Assembly (NCBI GenBank): GCA_934589675.1
Contig: CAKTOF010000014.1
Span: forward strand, 1-62,109
Source: an uncultured Oscillospiraceae bacterium
GTDB lineage: Bacteria; Bacillota; Clostridia; Oscillospirales; Oscillospiraceae
DNA length: 62,109 nucleotides
Direction: 5' to 3'
In this document: positions 1 to 8,622 of the stretch, piece after piece
Numbering within the stretch: position 1 is the first letter of the stretch
How the letters are laid out: each line of letters opens with the position of its first letter
Position numbers and translations under genes: made by a program
The notes under the pieces: generated by a model
What the model saw: only the letters and a program-made list of their open reading frames with translations
The model's database searches: none
Told to the model about the DNA's origin: nothing

Positions 1-2
1 AC

Positions 3-1052
3 ATCAGTGACGCTTTGAATATGCTGAACGATGATATTATCGAGGAAACCAACAATGTCCGCACCAATGCGAAGCCAAAGCGCAGGTGGGTCAGATGGGG
101 AGCTGTTGCAGCTTGTCTGTGTTGTGCCATTGCTGTGATTTGGAGCGCCACCAAGTTTTCTATTACAACCACAACTCCTATGCCAGACGATGAGGCGGTT
201 GAGGAAGCTCATGGATTCACATTGGATACGGATAAAAATGTAATGTACTTCCCGATTCCTTTTGCTGATCGGATTCGTTATGGTATTATCGAAGCGGATG
301 AGATCGGGCTAACCCCGGAAAACACTTATCGGATTACAAGGAGCGATATCGGCGAATATATGGGTGTGGTAGGAACTTGTGAAGAAGCAAATTTGATTGG
401 GTGTCCAGTATATCATTTTACAAAGTTCCCGAATTATGATTCGATTTGCATTGTAGAAACGGAAACTGGATATGCATTCTATACAGCGGAAAGTCTTAAT
501 ACTCCAGATGAGATCGGGCAACTTTCCGATGTAGTGTTAGGTACCTACGGCATTCCTGATTCCGTTGAAAAAGTTGAGGTGTCGAATGGAGATAATCTCC
601 TTCTTTTTGAAGTGGAAGACAAAACAACAATATCGAGAATCATTGAAATTCTTTCTGGGAAGGAAAATATCGGACATGAGGCAAATGAGTGTCGTTTAGC
701 AAAAGCATGGTATGATGCTTACGGCAATAAAGATGTTTATTTTAGCGAGGAAGATGGGCATTGTGTATTCAAAAGAACTAATGTTAAGAAGGACATCAGC
801 ACTTGTGTAGATGACGAAGGAAATACTATTACGATTGATGGGAGCGCTTCCAATGATTGGACGATTCAAGACAAAGCCTATAGCCTTTGGAATAAAGGGG
901 AGCGCTTAATTCGGATCACAACTAACAAGGGATTTGTTCTGACCGTTGATTATTTTCCAGCAATCAAAACCCTCATTTTCGGAAATGGATATTATGTACT
1001 GCCCGAAAATGAAACACAGGAGTTGAATATCCTGCTCAGTATTAACGAATAG
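3..1052 (+). CDS. Membrane-anchored extracytoplasmic protein of unknown function (5' end cut by window)
   Basis: The frame is open from the first bases of the window (Ile-Ser-Asp-Ala-Leu-Asn-Met), so the true start probably lies upstream and the TTG/ATG at 15/21 are internal. An acidic N-terminal stretch (LNDDIIEET) is followed by a Lys/Arg-rich patch and one hydrophobic segment (WGAVAACLCCAIAVIW). The remaining ~290 residues are polar and should lie outside the cell. This layout resembles anti-sigma-like or RsgI-like membrane proteins common in Oscillospiraceae, but I recognise no domain. The gene is clearly more A+T-rich than its neighbours, which may mean recent acquisition. It ends 30 bp before a strong hairpin. 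Confidence 0.7.
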   Translation: MSDALNMLNDDIIEETNNVRTNAKPKRRWVRWGAVAACLCCAIAVIWSATKFSITTTTPMPDDEAVEEAHGFTLDTDKNVMYFPIPFADRIRYGIIEADEIGLTPENTYRITRSDIGEYMGVVGTCEEANLIGCPVYHFTKFPNYDSICIVETETGYAFYTAESLNTPDEIGQLSDVVLGTYGIPDSVEKVEVSNGDNLLLFEVEDKTTISRIIEILSGKENIGHEANECRLAKAWYDAYGNKDVYFSEEDGHCVFKRTNVKKDISTCVDDEGNTITIDGSASNDWTIQDKAYSLWNKGERLIRITTNKGFVLTVDYFPAIKTLIFGNGYYVLPENETQELNILLSINE

Positions 1053-1082
1053 AGCTATGTTGAAGTAGGGAGACACAAGAAT

Positions 1083-1120
1083 GAGAAAACCGGCATAGCC
1101 GAAGCTATGCCGGTTCTCTC
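1083..1120. terminator. Bidirectional hairpin terminator with UUCG-type loop
   Basis: Arms AACCGGCATAGC and GCTATGCCGGTT enclose a 4-nt loop that reads TTCG on the minus strand. Outer GAGA/TCTC pairs extend the stem. It sits between two convergent genes. T-rich flanks are modest, so this is a likely but not classic terminator. Confidence 0.6.
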
Positions 1121-1169
1121 TTGCCCCACGATGCTTTCTTATCGGGAGGCGCCTTCGGTCGTGTCTTTT

Positions 1170-1982
1170 TTATTGCCGCTCCAGTCGCAGAATCGTTCCG
1201 TCGCCGACCGCGAGGGAGAAAAACAGCGGCGCGGAGACCGCGGCAAAATAGCCGCTGCGGCTCCACTCGGCGGCGCAGCGATCCCCGAGGCACTCGCGCA
1301 GCTGCGCGAGCTGCAAAAGCACCGCAGCCTCGTGCTTGCAGGGATAGCCGCACGGGCAGGTGCAGGACAGCCTTGCGGCGACGCCGTCTTTGTACCGGAA
1401 TTCGACCTCATACGGGCGCGATCCGTCCACAACGGCCTGGCCCCGGCCGCCGGACAGGCTCAGATACCGGACACGGCCGTCCCGGAAGTAGCCGGCGCCG
1501 CGCTCCAGGACGCCGGCGTCGAACGGCCATGTGCCGCGGTCGTCCAGGTCGACGTGCTCGTCCCCGTAGCCGGTCAGATACTCGTCGTCAGGCTCCGGCG
1601 GCAGCACCCAGGTACGGAACCGGCCGTATGGAAGCGCGCAGCGGTCAAACGTGACCAGATGCGAACCGACCCGGAAGAACCGCCCGCTGACGCGGGTGTC
1701 GGCAAGGCCGATCACGCGCTTGTAATCCTCCGGCCGGATCTTAAAATGCCGGCTGACGGAGACCACGCGGCCCAGCTGCCCCGCAAACCGGCCGTCCACA
1801 AAAACCGCATCTCCGGGCTTCAGATCGAACCTGTCGTTGAAGTAATCCAGCTCGCGCCCACCGCCAAACCGGACGCGCACGACCGACCGGGCGGCAGGCT
1901 TCCTGACCCGCACCGCCTTTCCCTGCGGCTTTTCCGGGCCGCACCCTGTCATGCGCATTTTTGCAAAAATAATTGGCTCCAT
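1170..1982 (-). CDS. SWIM zinc-finger domain protein
   Basis: A 270-residue protein whose C-terminal part carries a SWIM-type CxCx5CxH motif (Cys207, Cys209, Cys215, His217), a predicted zinc site used for DNA or protein binding. Residues 30-200 form a basic, beta-rich region without a domain I can name. The ATG at 1982 is chosen because GAGGAGG lies 8 nt upstream; the in-frame TTG at 1988 is too close to that site. It stands alone, convergent with the upstream gene. SWIM proteins are often linked to SWI/SNF helicases, but none is adjacent, so the role is unknown. Confidence 0.8.
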   Translation of the reverse strand: MEPIIFAKMRMTGCGPEKPQGKAVRVRKPAARSVVRVRFGGGRELDYFNDRFDLKPGDAVFVDGRFAGQLGRVVSVSRHFKIRPEDYKRVIGLADTRVSGRFFRVGSHLVTFDRCALPYGRFRTWVLPPEPDDEYLTGYGDEHVDLDDRGTWPFDAGVLERGAGYFRDGRVRYLSLSGGRGQAVVDGSRPYEVEFRYKDGVAARLSCTCPCGYPCKHEAAVLLQLAQLRECLGDRCAAEWSRSGYFAAVSAPLFFSLAVGDGTILRLERQ

Positions 1983-2310
1983 TTTCAAAACCTCCTCAGG
2001 ATCGCCTCGATCATTGCCCGCTTATCCGGCCGCGGGCTGCGCTGCCGCCCGCTTCGCCGTCTATGTTCCAGATGGACCGGGCGAAGCTCCATGTCGATCC
2101 GCCATTTGCCGGCCATCGTCTGCATCCCCTTGATCGGATGGCTCTATCATACCGCAGCAGGTGTCCAATAGAACGGTCAGTTCCGCGCGCCCTGCGGCCG
2201 GCTCGCCCCCTGCGCGCTCTCCCTCCCTGTCCCGTTTGGCCCGGTTCCTTGACAGGGACGCGTTTTGGGCGTAGGATGGTCAGTGGAAACCCAATGCAGG
2301 AGGACCGATC
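1983..2310. other. Divergent intergenic region
   Basis: A 328-bp gap between the divergent SWIM and acyl-CoA synthetase genes. It holds the rightward promoter at 2249-2277 and the ribosome site AGGAGG at 2298-2303. Frames open across it are out-of-phase shadows. Nothing else was recognised; no clear promoter was found for the SWIM gene. Confidence 0.5.
2249..2277 (+). promoter_or_regulatory. Sigma-A-type promoter for acyl-CoA synthetase
   Basis: A consensus -35 TTGACA (2249-2254) and TAGGAT (2272-2277) are separated by 17 nt, 34 nt before the start codon. Confidence 0.7.
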
Positions 2311-4020
2311 ATGAGCCTTTCCGCGGCCGCACCCTGGCTGAACTTTTACGGGGACACCCCCGCGACCATCGCCTATCCGCACCGCACGATGACCCAGCTT
2401 GTGCTGGAGACGTGCCGGAAGTATCCGAAATCCTACGCCTATGAGTTCATGGGCAAAAAGACGACGTATGCGCAGTTCGCTGCGCGCATCGACCGCACGG
2501 CGCGCGCCTATCAGGCGCTCGGCATCCGCCGGGGCGACCGCGTGACGATCTGTATGCCGAACTGCCCGCAGGCCATCGACTCGTTCTACGCCCTCGGCCG
2601 CATCGGCGCCATCCCGACGATGATCCACCCGCTCTCCGCCGCGGGCGAGATCGCGTTTTACCTGAATGCCAGCCGCAGCCGCGCCATTTTGACGCTCGAC
2701 CAGTTCTATGCGAAGGTCGCCTCGACGATCGCGCACGCCGACCACCCCGTGACGATCCTGCTCGCGCGCGTGAAGGACGAGCTGCCGCAGCCGCTCAAAA
2801 CAGGCTACGCCCTCACGCAGGGCCGCAGGATCCCGGCGCTGCCGCGCGGCGGGGACTTTGTCCTGTGGAACGACTTTCTCGCCGCCGGCCGCCGCGAAAA
2901 GCTCGGCCCGGACACGGGAAAATACGACGACGGCGCCGTCATCCTCTTCTCCGGCGGCACGACGGGCACGACGAAGGGCATTCTGCTCTCGCACATCAAC
3001 TTCAACGCGCTCGCGCTCCAGACGATCGCGGCGTCCGGCTTTGCGCCGATCGCGGGGCTGAGGATGCTCTCGGTCATGCCGCTGTTCCACGGCTTCGGCC
3101 TCGGCATCGGCATCCACACGATGCTCGTCGGCGGCGCGACGTGCATTTTGGTCCCGCAGTTTACCGTGCAGAGCTACGCCGACCTGCTGCGAAAGAAAAG
3201 GCCGAACATCATCGCCGGCGTGCCGACGCTCTTTGAGGCGCTGCTGCGCGCAGACAGGCTCGACGGCGTCGACCTGTCGTGCCTCGTCGGCATGTTCTCC
3301 GGCGGCGACTCGCTGTCCATCGAGCTCAAGCGCAAGGTGGACGCGTTCTTAAAAGCGCACAACGCCTCCATCCAGGTGCGCGAGGGCTACGGCACGACCG
3401 AGTGCGTCACGGCCTCGTGCCTGACGCCGCCTGACTATAGCCGCGAGGGCTCCATCGGCATCCCGTTCCCGGACACCTACTACAAGATCGTCCGCCCGGG
3501 CACGACGGAGGAGGTCGAGCCGAACGCCGAGGGCGAGATCTGCATCTCCGGCCCGTCGGTCATGCTCGGCTACATCGACAACGAAAAAGAGACGGCCGAC
3601 ACGCTCCGCCGCCACGCGGACAGCCGCATCTGGCTGCACACCGGCGACCTCGGCTGCATGGACAGCGACGGCTTTGTCTACTTCCGCCAGCGCATCAAGC
3701 GCATGATCATCTCGTCCGGCTACAACGTCTACCCCAGCCAGCTCGAGAACATCATCGACGGGCACGAGAAGGTCCTGCTCTCGTGCGTCGTCGGCGTGAA
3801 GGACGACTATAAGATCCAGAAGGTCAAGGCCTTCGTCGTGCTCCGGCCGGGCGTCGAGCCGTCGGACAGCGTGAAGCGCGAGCTTTTCGCCTACTGCCGC
3901 GAGCGCATCGCCAAATACGCCATGCCGTATGACATCGAGTTTCGCGCGGAGCTTCCCAAGACGCTCGTCGGGAAGGTCGCCTACCGCGTGCTGGAGGAGC
4001 AGGCCAATGCCGGGCTCTGA
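2311..4020 (+). CDS. AMP-binding acyl-CoA synthetase (long-chain fatty acid-CoA ligase type)
   Basis: ANL-superfamily adenylating enzyme of 569 residues, the usual length for a fatty-acyl-CoA ligase. It should activate a carboxylic acid with ATP and then form the CoA thioester in the cytoplasm. Visible motifs are the phosphate-binding loop SGGTTGTTKG near residue 214, EGYGTTE near 358, the TGDLG hinge region near 444, RIKRMIISSGYNVYP after it, and the C-terminal catalytic lysine in PKTLVGK near 555. AGGAGG lies 7 nt before the ATG. Its 3' end overlaps the next gene by 14 bp. The acid substrate cannot be read from the sequence; medium- to long-chain fatty acids are the default guess. Confidence 0.9.
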   Translation: MSLSAAAPWLNFYGDTPATIAYPHRTMTQLVLETCRKYPKSYAYEFMGKKTTYAQFAARIDRTARAYQALGIRRGDRVTICMPNCPQAIDSFYALGRIGAIPTMIHPLSAAGEIAFYLNASRSRAILTLDQFYAKVASTIAHADHPVTILLARVKDELPQPLKTGYALTQGRRIPALPRGGDFVLWNDFLAAGRREKLGPDTGKYDDGAVILFSGGTTGTTKGILLSHINFNALALQTIAASGFAPIAGLRMLSVMPLFHGFGLGIGIHTMLVGGATCILVPQFTVQSYADLLRKKRPNIIAGVPTLFEALLRADRLDGVDLSCLVGMFSGGDSLSIELKRKVDAFLKAHNASIQVREGYGTTECVTASCLTPPDYSREGSIGIPFPDTYYKIVRPGTTEEVEPNAEGEICISGPSVMLGYIDNEKETADTLRRHADSRIWLHTGDLGCMDSDGFVYFRQRIKRMIISSGYNVYPSQLENIIDGHEKVLLSCVVGVKDDYKIQKVKAFVVLRPGVEPSDSVKRELFAYCRERIAKYAMPYDIEFRAELPKTLVGKVAYRVLEEQANAGL

Positions 4021-4726
4021 GGGCGCGCGCGCCGCGCGCATCTGGGAGCTGGACGCGCTGCGCGGACTGTGCATCGTGTGCATGGTCGCCATCCACTTTG
4101 TTTTCGACCTGACGTACTTCGGCGGGCTGAAATTGCAGCTTCCGGCGTTTTATCTTCTCATCAAGGAATACGGCGGCATCCTTTTCATCCTGATTTCCGG
4201 CATCTGCGTCACGCTCGGGCGCCGCAGCGCGCGGCGCGGACTGATCGTCCTTGCCGCGGGCATGGTCATCACGGCCGTGACGGCCGCGATGTGGCGCCTC
4301 GGCATGGCCGGGCGCTCCATCCTCATCCTGTTCGGCGTGCTGCATCTGCTCGGCTGCTGTATGCTGCTCTACCCGCTCTTCAAGCGGCTGCCGCTGCCGG
4401 CGACGGCGGCGCTCGGCATCCTGCTCGTCGTGCTGGGGTATTCTGTTCAGACGCTGCGCGTCGGGACACCGCTGCTCTACCCGCTCGGCCTGCGCATGGA
4501 CGGCATGGCCTCGAGCGACTATTTCCCGCTCCTGCCGCACATGGGCTTTTTCATGCTCGGCACCGTCCTCGGCCGAACGGTCTACCGCGAGAAAAAAACG
4601 CGCCTGCCGCGCGTGAACGCCTCCGCCGCGCCCATCCGCTTTTTCTCCTTCTGCGGCCGCCAGTCGCTGTGGATCTACCTGCTCCACCAGCCGATCCTGT
4701 ACGGCATCGTGATGCTTCTGACCTGA
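4007..4726 (+). CDS. DUF1624/heparan-alpha-glucosaminide N-acetyltransferase-like membrane protein
   Basis: A 239-residue polytopic protein with about seven hydrophobic segments. It opens with RIWELDALRGLCIVCMVAIH, the typical start of DUF1624 and acyltransferase-3-like membrane proteins, and ends with SLWIYLLHQPILYG, also typical of that group. I chose the ATG at 4007, inside the end of the acyl-CoA synthetase gene, because GGAGGAG lies 7 nt upstream. The overlap suggests translational coupling. Members are thought to transfer acyl groups across or at the membrane. A link to the acyl-CoA made by the upstream enzyme is only an inference. Confidence 0.8.
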   Translation: MPGSEGARAARIWELDALRGLCIVCMVAIHFVFDLTYFGGLKLQLPAFYLLIKEYGGILFILISGICVTLGRRSARRGLIVLAAGMVITAVTAAMWRLGMAGRSILILFGVLHLLGCCMLLYPLFKRLPLPATAALGILLVVLGYSVQTLRVGTPLLYPLGLRMDGMASSDYFPLLPHMGFFMLGTVLGRTVYREKKTRLPRVNASAAPIRFFSFCGRQSLWIYLLHQPILYGIVMLLT

Positions 4727-4729
4727 TAA

Positions 4730-4762
4730 AAAGCGCCCCGTCCGGATGGACGGGGCGCTTGG
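4730..4762. terminator. Bidirectional rho-independent terminator
   Basis: Stem AGCGCCCCGTCC / GGACGGGGCGCT with a GGAT loop, an A-run before and TTTT after. It lies between convergent genes and can serve both. Confidence 0.85.
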
Positions 4763-4764
4763 TT

Positions 4765-5406
4765 TTACGCGGGAAGGTGCGCTTTTCTGTGTCTTTTTAC
4801 AAAATACCGCCCGTACACCGGCAGGGCAAAGACGGCGGCGACGAGAATTCCCGCGAGGGTGTCCAGAATCGAGTGCTGCTTGATGAAGACCGTCGAGGCG
4901 CAGATGAGCACGCACACAATCACAGCCGCGGCGCGAAGCCATTTTTTCCGCGTGAGGTCGAACACGCACAGCATCGCGCCGGCGGCGCCGACGACGTGCA
5001 TGCTCGGCAGACTGTTCGTATTGGTGTCCGCGGCGTACAAAAGGGCGATAAGGCGCGTGAAGACGCCGCTCCGGCCTGCAAGCTCCGGGCGCAGATCCTG
5101 CCCGTTCGGGAAGATCGTGCAGATGAAAAGGCACACCGACAGCGAGCCGATCGTATAGGCCATATACCGCCGGAACGCCGGCACGTCGCGCGCCATGGCA
5201 TAAAGCCCCGTCCCGAACAAAAACGGGTACCACATCACATACGCCAGCACGAACGCGGGCACGAACGGGATCTTATCATCAAGCGGCACATAGCTGGCCC
5301 AGTAGTGCGCCGTCACATGCCTTTCCAGCAGCACGAACCACACGGCATAGACCGGGATATAGAGCAGCAGCAGGCAGTGCCGGTACTTTTTCCACTTGGC
5401 GTCCAC
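4765..5406 (-). CDS. PAP2-family membrane phosphatase
   Basis: A 213-residue protein with about six membrane segments. The PAP2 signature is present in its lipid-phosphatase/aureobasidin-type form: NSLPSMHV (histidine of motif 2) and KQHSILDTLAG (motif 3 histidine and aspartate). Such enzymes dephosphorylate lipid phosphates such as phosphatidate or undecaprenyl pyrophosphate at the membrane. The start is GTG, with GGAGGT about 6 nt upstream. The gene is divergent from the CmpB-like gene and has its own promoter. Substrate unknown. Confidence 0.82.
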   Translation of the reverse strand: MDAKWKKYRHCLLLLYIPVYAVWFVLLERHVTAHYWASYVPLDDKIPFVPAFVLAYVMWYPFLFGTGLYAMARDVPAFRRYMAYTIGSLSVCLFICTIFPNGQDLRPELAGRSGVFTRLIALLYAADTNTNSLPSMHVVGAAGAMLCVFDLTRKKWLRAAAVIVCVLICASTVFIKQHSILDTLAGILVAAVFALPVYGRYFVKRHRKAHLPA

Positions 5407-5433
5407 AGCGCACCTCCGGGAGCTTTTTCCATT

Positions 5434-5462
5434 ATTTTATCATTGGTACACGTCGGATGCAA
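5434..5462 (-). promoter_or_regulatory. Promoter for PAP2 gene
   Basis: On the minus strand TTGCAT and TAAAAT are 17 nt apart, just upstream of the GTG start. It is back-to-back with the rightward promoter at 5485-5513. Confidence 0.6.
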
Positions 5463-5484
5463 CTGCAGATTTTTGCCGCCGCAC

Positions 5485-5513
5485 TTGTGATTTTATCCGT
5501 TTGCCGCTATACT
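5485..5513 (+). promoter_or_regulatory. Promoter for CmpB-like gene
   Basis: TTGTGA (5485-5490) and TATACT (5508-5513) with 17-nt spacing, 24 nt before the ATG. Confidence 0.65.
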
Positions 5514-5536
5514 GTCTTTTATGGGAGGCGTTGCTC

Positions 5537-6472
5537 ATGACCTATTCACTTTACGATCTGACCCTGCTGTTCTTTGTCTACGCGTTTCTCGGCTGGTGCT
5601 GCGAGGTCGCCTTCGCGGCGGTCAAGACCGGGAAATTCGTCAACCGCGGCTTTCTCAACGGCCCGGTCTGCCCGATCTACGGCTTCGGCGTCGTGTGCTG
5701 CATCGTCGCGCTCACGCCGCTCTCCGGCTCGCTCGCCGCGCTGTTTTTCGGCTCGATGATCTTAACAAGCGCGCTGGAATTTATGACCGGCTGGGTGCTG
5801 GAAAAAGCGTTTCACACGAAATGGTGGGACTATTCCGACGTGAAATTCAACCTAAAGGGCTACATCTGCCTCGAGTTTTCCATCATCTGGGGCTTCGCCG
5901 CGACATTCATCATGAAGCTCGTCCACCCGGCGATCTACCACCTCGTGCGCCTGCTGCCGCATATGGCGGGGCTCGTGCTCATCGGCGTGCTCAGCGCGCT
6001 CATCGTGGCCGACCTCATCGCCTCCGTCGCCGTCGTGCGCAACTTCCAGAAGCGCCTCGGCCTGCTCACGAAGCTCGGCCGCGAGATCCACGGCGTGTCC
6101 GACACCATCGGCGACACCATCTCCGACGCGACGCTCGCCATCAAGGCGCGGACGGACCAGACGCAGGCGCGCTACAGCGACTATGCCGACATGGTCCGCG
6201 CCCACCGCGCCGAGGAGAAGCAGCTTGCCGAGCATCACCGCGCCGAGGAGCAGATCCTGCTCGACGCCGCCCGCGCCAGCGGCCGCGCCGTGCGCGACAG
6301 CCGCTATGAGGAGCTGCGCGCGAAGCTCTCCGAGTCCATCCATCTGCACAACCGCATCCTCAAGGCCTTCCCCGGCATGAAGTCCGAGCGCAATCAGGAG
6401 GCCCTGACGGAGCTGCGCGAGTATCAGCTGCATGAGCACAAGGACAACGAGCACGACGATCCGCTCGTCTGA
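5537..6472 (+). CDS. CmpB-family (putative ABC transporter permease-like) membrane protein
   Basis: 311 residues. The first ~190 carry five or six membrane segments with the family hallmarks FLGWCCEVAF, KFVNRGFLNGPVCPIYGFG and WVLEKAFHTKWWDYSD, as in the 'putative ABC transporter permease' (CmpB/DUF1113) group of Clostridia. The C-terminal ~120 residues are charged, helical and probably coiled-coil. The ATG at 5537 follows GGGAGG by 8 nt; the longer open frame upstream has no ribosome site. No ATPase gene adjoins, so a transport role is unproven. Confidence 0.75.
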   Translation: MTYSLYDLTLLFFVYAFLGWCCEVAFAAVKTGKFVNRGFLNGPVCPIYGFGVVCCIVALTPLSGSLAALFFGSMILTSALEFMTGWVLEKAFHTKWWDYSDVKFNLKGYICLEFSIIWGFAATFIMKLVHPAIYHLVRLLPHMAGLVLIGVLSALIVADLIASVAVVRNFQKRLGLLTKLGREIHGVSDTIGDTISDATLAIKARTDQTQARYSDYADMVRAHRAEEKQLAEHHRAEEQILLDAARASGRAVRDSRYEELRAKLSESIHLHNRILKAFPGMKSERNQEALTELREYQLHEHKDNEHDDPLV

Positions 6473-6495
6473 TCCCATTGCTTCGCTTCGCAGAA

Positions 6496-6668
6496 TTCCG
6501 ACGCCCGCAGGCGTCGGAACAAAATAAGATCAAAAAATCCGGGGGCGTGTACCTCGGATTTTTTATGCTACAGACCGCAAACGTGCAGGCCTCCCGTTCT
6601 TTCTGAACGGGAGGCCTGTGCGCTGCAGCGGGCTGCATTCTCTTCCGTCCGGAGCCTGCTCCGGACGG
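6496..6668. terminator. Cluster of four hairpins between convergent genes
   Basis: Four separate stems lie in series: 6496-6519 (TTCCGACGCC arms), 6532-6564 (AAAAAATCCG/CGGATTTTTT, a clear bidirectional terminator), 6587-6618 (CAGGCCTCCCGTTC arms) and 6645-6668 (CCGTCCGGAG arms). They fill the gap between a rightward and a leftward gene. Confidence 0.7.
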
Positions 6669-6672
6669 GGCT

Positions 6673-8622
6673 TTAGCCGATAGAGGCAGTCTTGTAGATG
6701 AAGCGCACCGTGCCGGTGACGCCGTCCGCGCTGCCGGAGAAGTTCGTGTAGCCCTTCGCGGCGTCGGCCACGGCCTGCAGGCCGTCAATGACGTCCTGAT
6801 CGGCCAGCGCCATGATCTTCTCGATGCCCTCCTCGTTAAACTGCTTCAGGCCGTCGGACAGCTGCATCGCGCCGCTCTTCAGCTGGCCAACGCCGTCGAC
6901 GAGGGCGGCCGTGCCGGCCTTGAGCGTACCGGCGCCCGACGCCAGCTGGGACGCGCCGGCGGCGAGCTGGTCGGCGCCCGCGCTCACCTGCGCGCTGCCG
7001 GAGACGAGCTGCTTTGCGCCCGTCGCCGCGCTGGCCACGCCGCCGGTGTAGGAAACAAGCCCCTGATAGAACGCGTTGTAGCTGTCAAGCTGCGCCTTGG
7101 CCGCCGTGAGCTGCTGCACGCCGGCAGCGGCGCTGGACGCGGCGGCCCGGATCTGGCTCTGGACCTCGTCGGAGGCCATCGCCTGCGCCACGGCCGCGTC
7201 GATCTTCGCCTGAACCTCGTTCGAGGCCATCTGCTGCTCGACCGCCGCATCGATGGCGGACTTCTGCGCCGCAGGCAGGGCGTTGTACGTCTGCTCGTCG
7301 ATGCCCTGCGAGGCGAGCACTGCCGCAAGCACCTGCGGGCGGACGGTCGAGACGACCTGCTCGGTGACCTTCGCCTTCGCCGCGGCCGTCACGCCGGACG
7401 AATCGAGCGAGGAGATGAGCGTGTCGAGCGTCTTTGCGTAGTTGTCGATCGTCAGCGCCGGGACGGAGAGCCCGGACGCGGTAATCTGCTGCTGCACGGT
7501 TGCAAGCAGCGTGTCAAAGACCTGCTTTGCGCCCGCGGTGAGCGTGTCGTTGTTCGCGGCGAGCTGGTCGAGGCCGGAGCTTAAGGAGGATGCGCCGGAC
7601 TTCAGCTGACCTGCCCCGGTCGACAGGCTCTTCGCGCCCGTCTCGATCTGACCCGCGGCGTCCACGATGGCCTGCGCGCCGGAGTCGAGCTCGCCGCACT
7701 TTTCAAGCAGCGTGGCAAGGCCGTCGTAGAGCTCGGACGAGCCGTCCATGAGCTGCTCCATGGCGTCGGTGAGCGCCGTGAGCGAATCGGTCAGCTCGCT
7801 CGTGTCGAGCGCGCCGTCGGCGCTGTCGGCCGCGGCAAACACCTCGCTCGTGGCGAGCGTCAGGGTCGTCTCAATGGAAAAGTCGGTGCAGTCGGCGGAA
7901 ATTTCAACATACTCCGGAAGCTCGATGTCCTCCGGGTCGAGCGCGAGGTCGGACTGGAGGCCCGGCAGCGCGAAGCCGATGACGACGGAGCGCGAGCCGT
8001 CATTGAGAACCTTGCCGTTCGTGACGGTGATGTTGCGGAAATTGTCGTTGTCCAGCATCAGGCCGGTCAGGACGGCGAACGGGACGTGGACCTCGCGGCC
8101 GTCGACCGTCGCCGTTTCGTTGTTCGTGTAGTCAAAGCGGATGGTCACATGGCCGGACTGCCCGGCCAGCGCGTCGGGCGAAATGTCCTTGCCGTCCAGC
8201 TGATAGGTGATCTTGACGGAGACGGGCGGGGCTTTGTCCGTCGTGCCCTGATAGTAAACATCCTCGCCCTGCGCCGTCCAGGTGACGTCGCTTCCGGACT
8301 GCGAGGCCGCCGCGTCGCCGCGGACGGTCTTGATGTCGGAGAGGGTCGAGACGTCGGAGAGCGTCGCGGCCGAATCCGGATTGCTCAGAAAGTCGCTGAC
8401 GATGACGGACTCCACGCTGCCGTCCGCGCCGGAGATGACGTAGACGGTCTCGTTTTTCTCCGCGGCCGCGGAGCCGCCGCCCGCGGCGGCCGTGACGACC
8501 GGCTCAGTCTGCGCCGGCGCCGCGTCGTCCGACGGCGTCTCGGCCGAGGCGAGCAGCGCGCCGCCGCTCGCAAGAACTGCGCAGGCAAGCACCAGCGCAA
8601 GGATACGGTTTGCCTTTTTCAT
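6673..8622 (-). CDS. Secreted coiled-coil protein, YhgE/Pip-like, partner of MMPL transporter
   Basis: 649 residues with a classic signal peptide (KKANRILALVLACAVLASG, then ALLASAE). Residues ~50-280 form a beta-rich extracellular domain. The region ~300-620 repeats GAxxLxxGAxxL heptads (for example GAKSLSTGAGQLKSGASSL), the long helical pattern of YhgE/Pip and related proteins. No C-terminal membrane anchor is visible, unlike full-length YhgE. Its start codon overlaps the end of the MMPL gene by 4 bp, so the two are co-translated. I infer an extracytoplasmic partner of the pump, perhaps for lipid or cell-wall substrate export. Exact function unknown. Confidence 0.75.
   Translation of the reverse strand: MKKANRILALVLACAVLASGGALLASAETPSDDAAPAQTEPVVTAAAGGGSAAAEKNETVYVISGADGSVESVIVSDFLSNPDSAATLSDVSTLSDIKTVRGDAAASQSGSDVTWTAQGEDVYYQGTTDKAPPVSVKITYQLDGKDISPDALAGQSGHVTIRFDYTNNETATVDGREVHVPFAVLTGLMLDNDNFRNITVTNGKVLNDGSRSVVIGFALPGLQSDLALDPEDIELPEYVEISADCTDFSIETTLTLATSEVFAAADSADGALDTSELTDSLTALTDAMEQLMDGSSELYDGLATLLEKCGELDSGAQAIVDAAGQIETGAKSLSTGAGQLKSGASSLSSGLDQLAANNDTLTAGAKQVFDTLLATVQQQITASGLSVPALTIDNYAKTLDTLISSLDSSGVTAAAKAKVTEQVVSTVRPQVLAAVLASQGIDEQTYNALPAAQKSAIDAAVEQQMASNEVQAKIDAAVAQAMASDEVQSQIRAAASSAAAGVQQLTAAKAQLDSYNAFYQGLVSYTGGVASAATGAKQLVSGSAQVSAGADQLAAGASQLASGAGTLKAGTAALVDGVGQLKSGAMQLSDGLKQFNEEGIEKIMALADQDVIDGLQAVADAAKGYTNFSGSADGVTGTVRFIYKTASIG

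Noticed and set aside
1107..2171. Plus-strand open frame opposite the SWIM gene
   Set aside because: No ribosome site, and it overlaps the SWIM gene, which has a clear zinc motif and a start with GAGGAGG.
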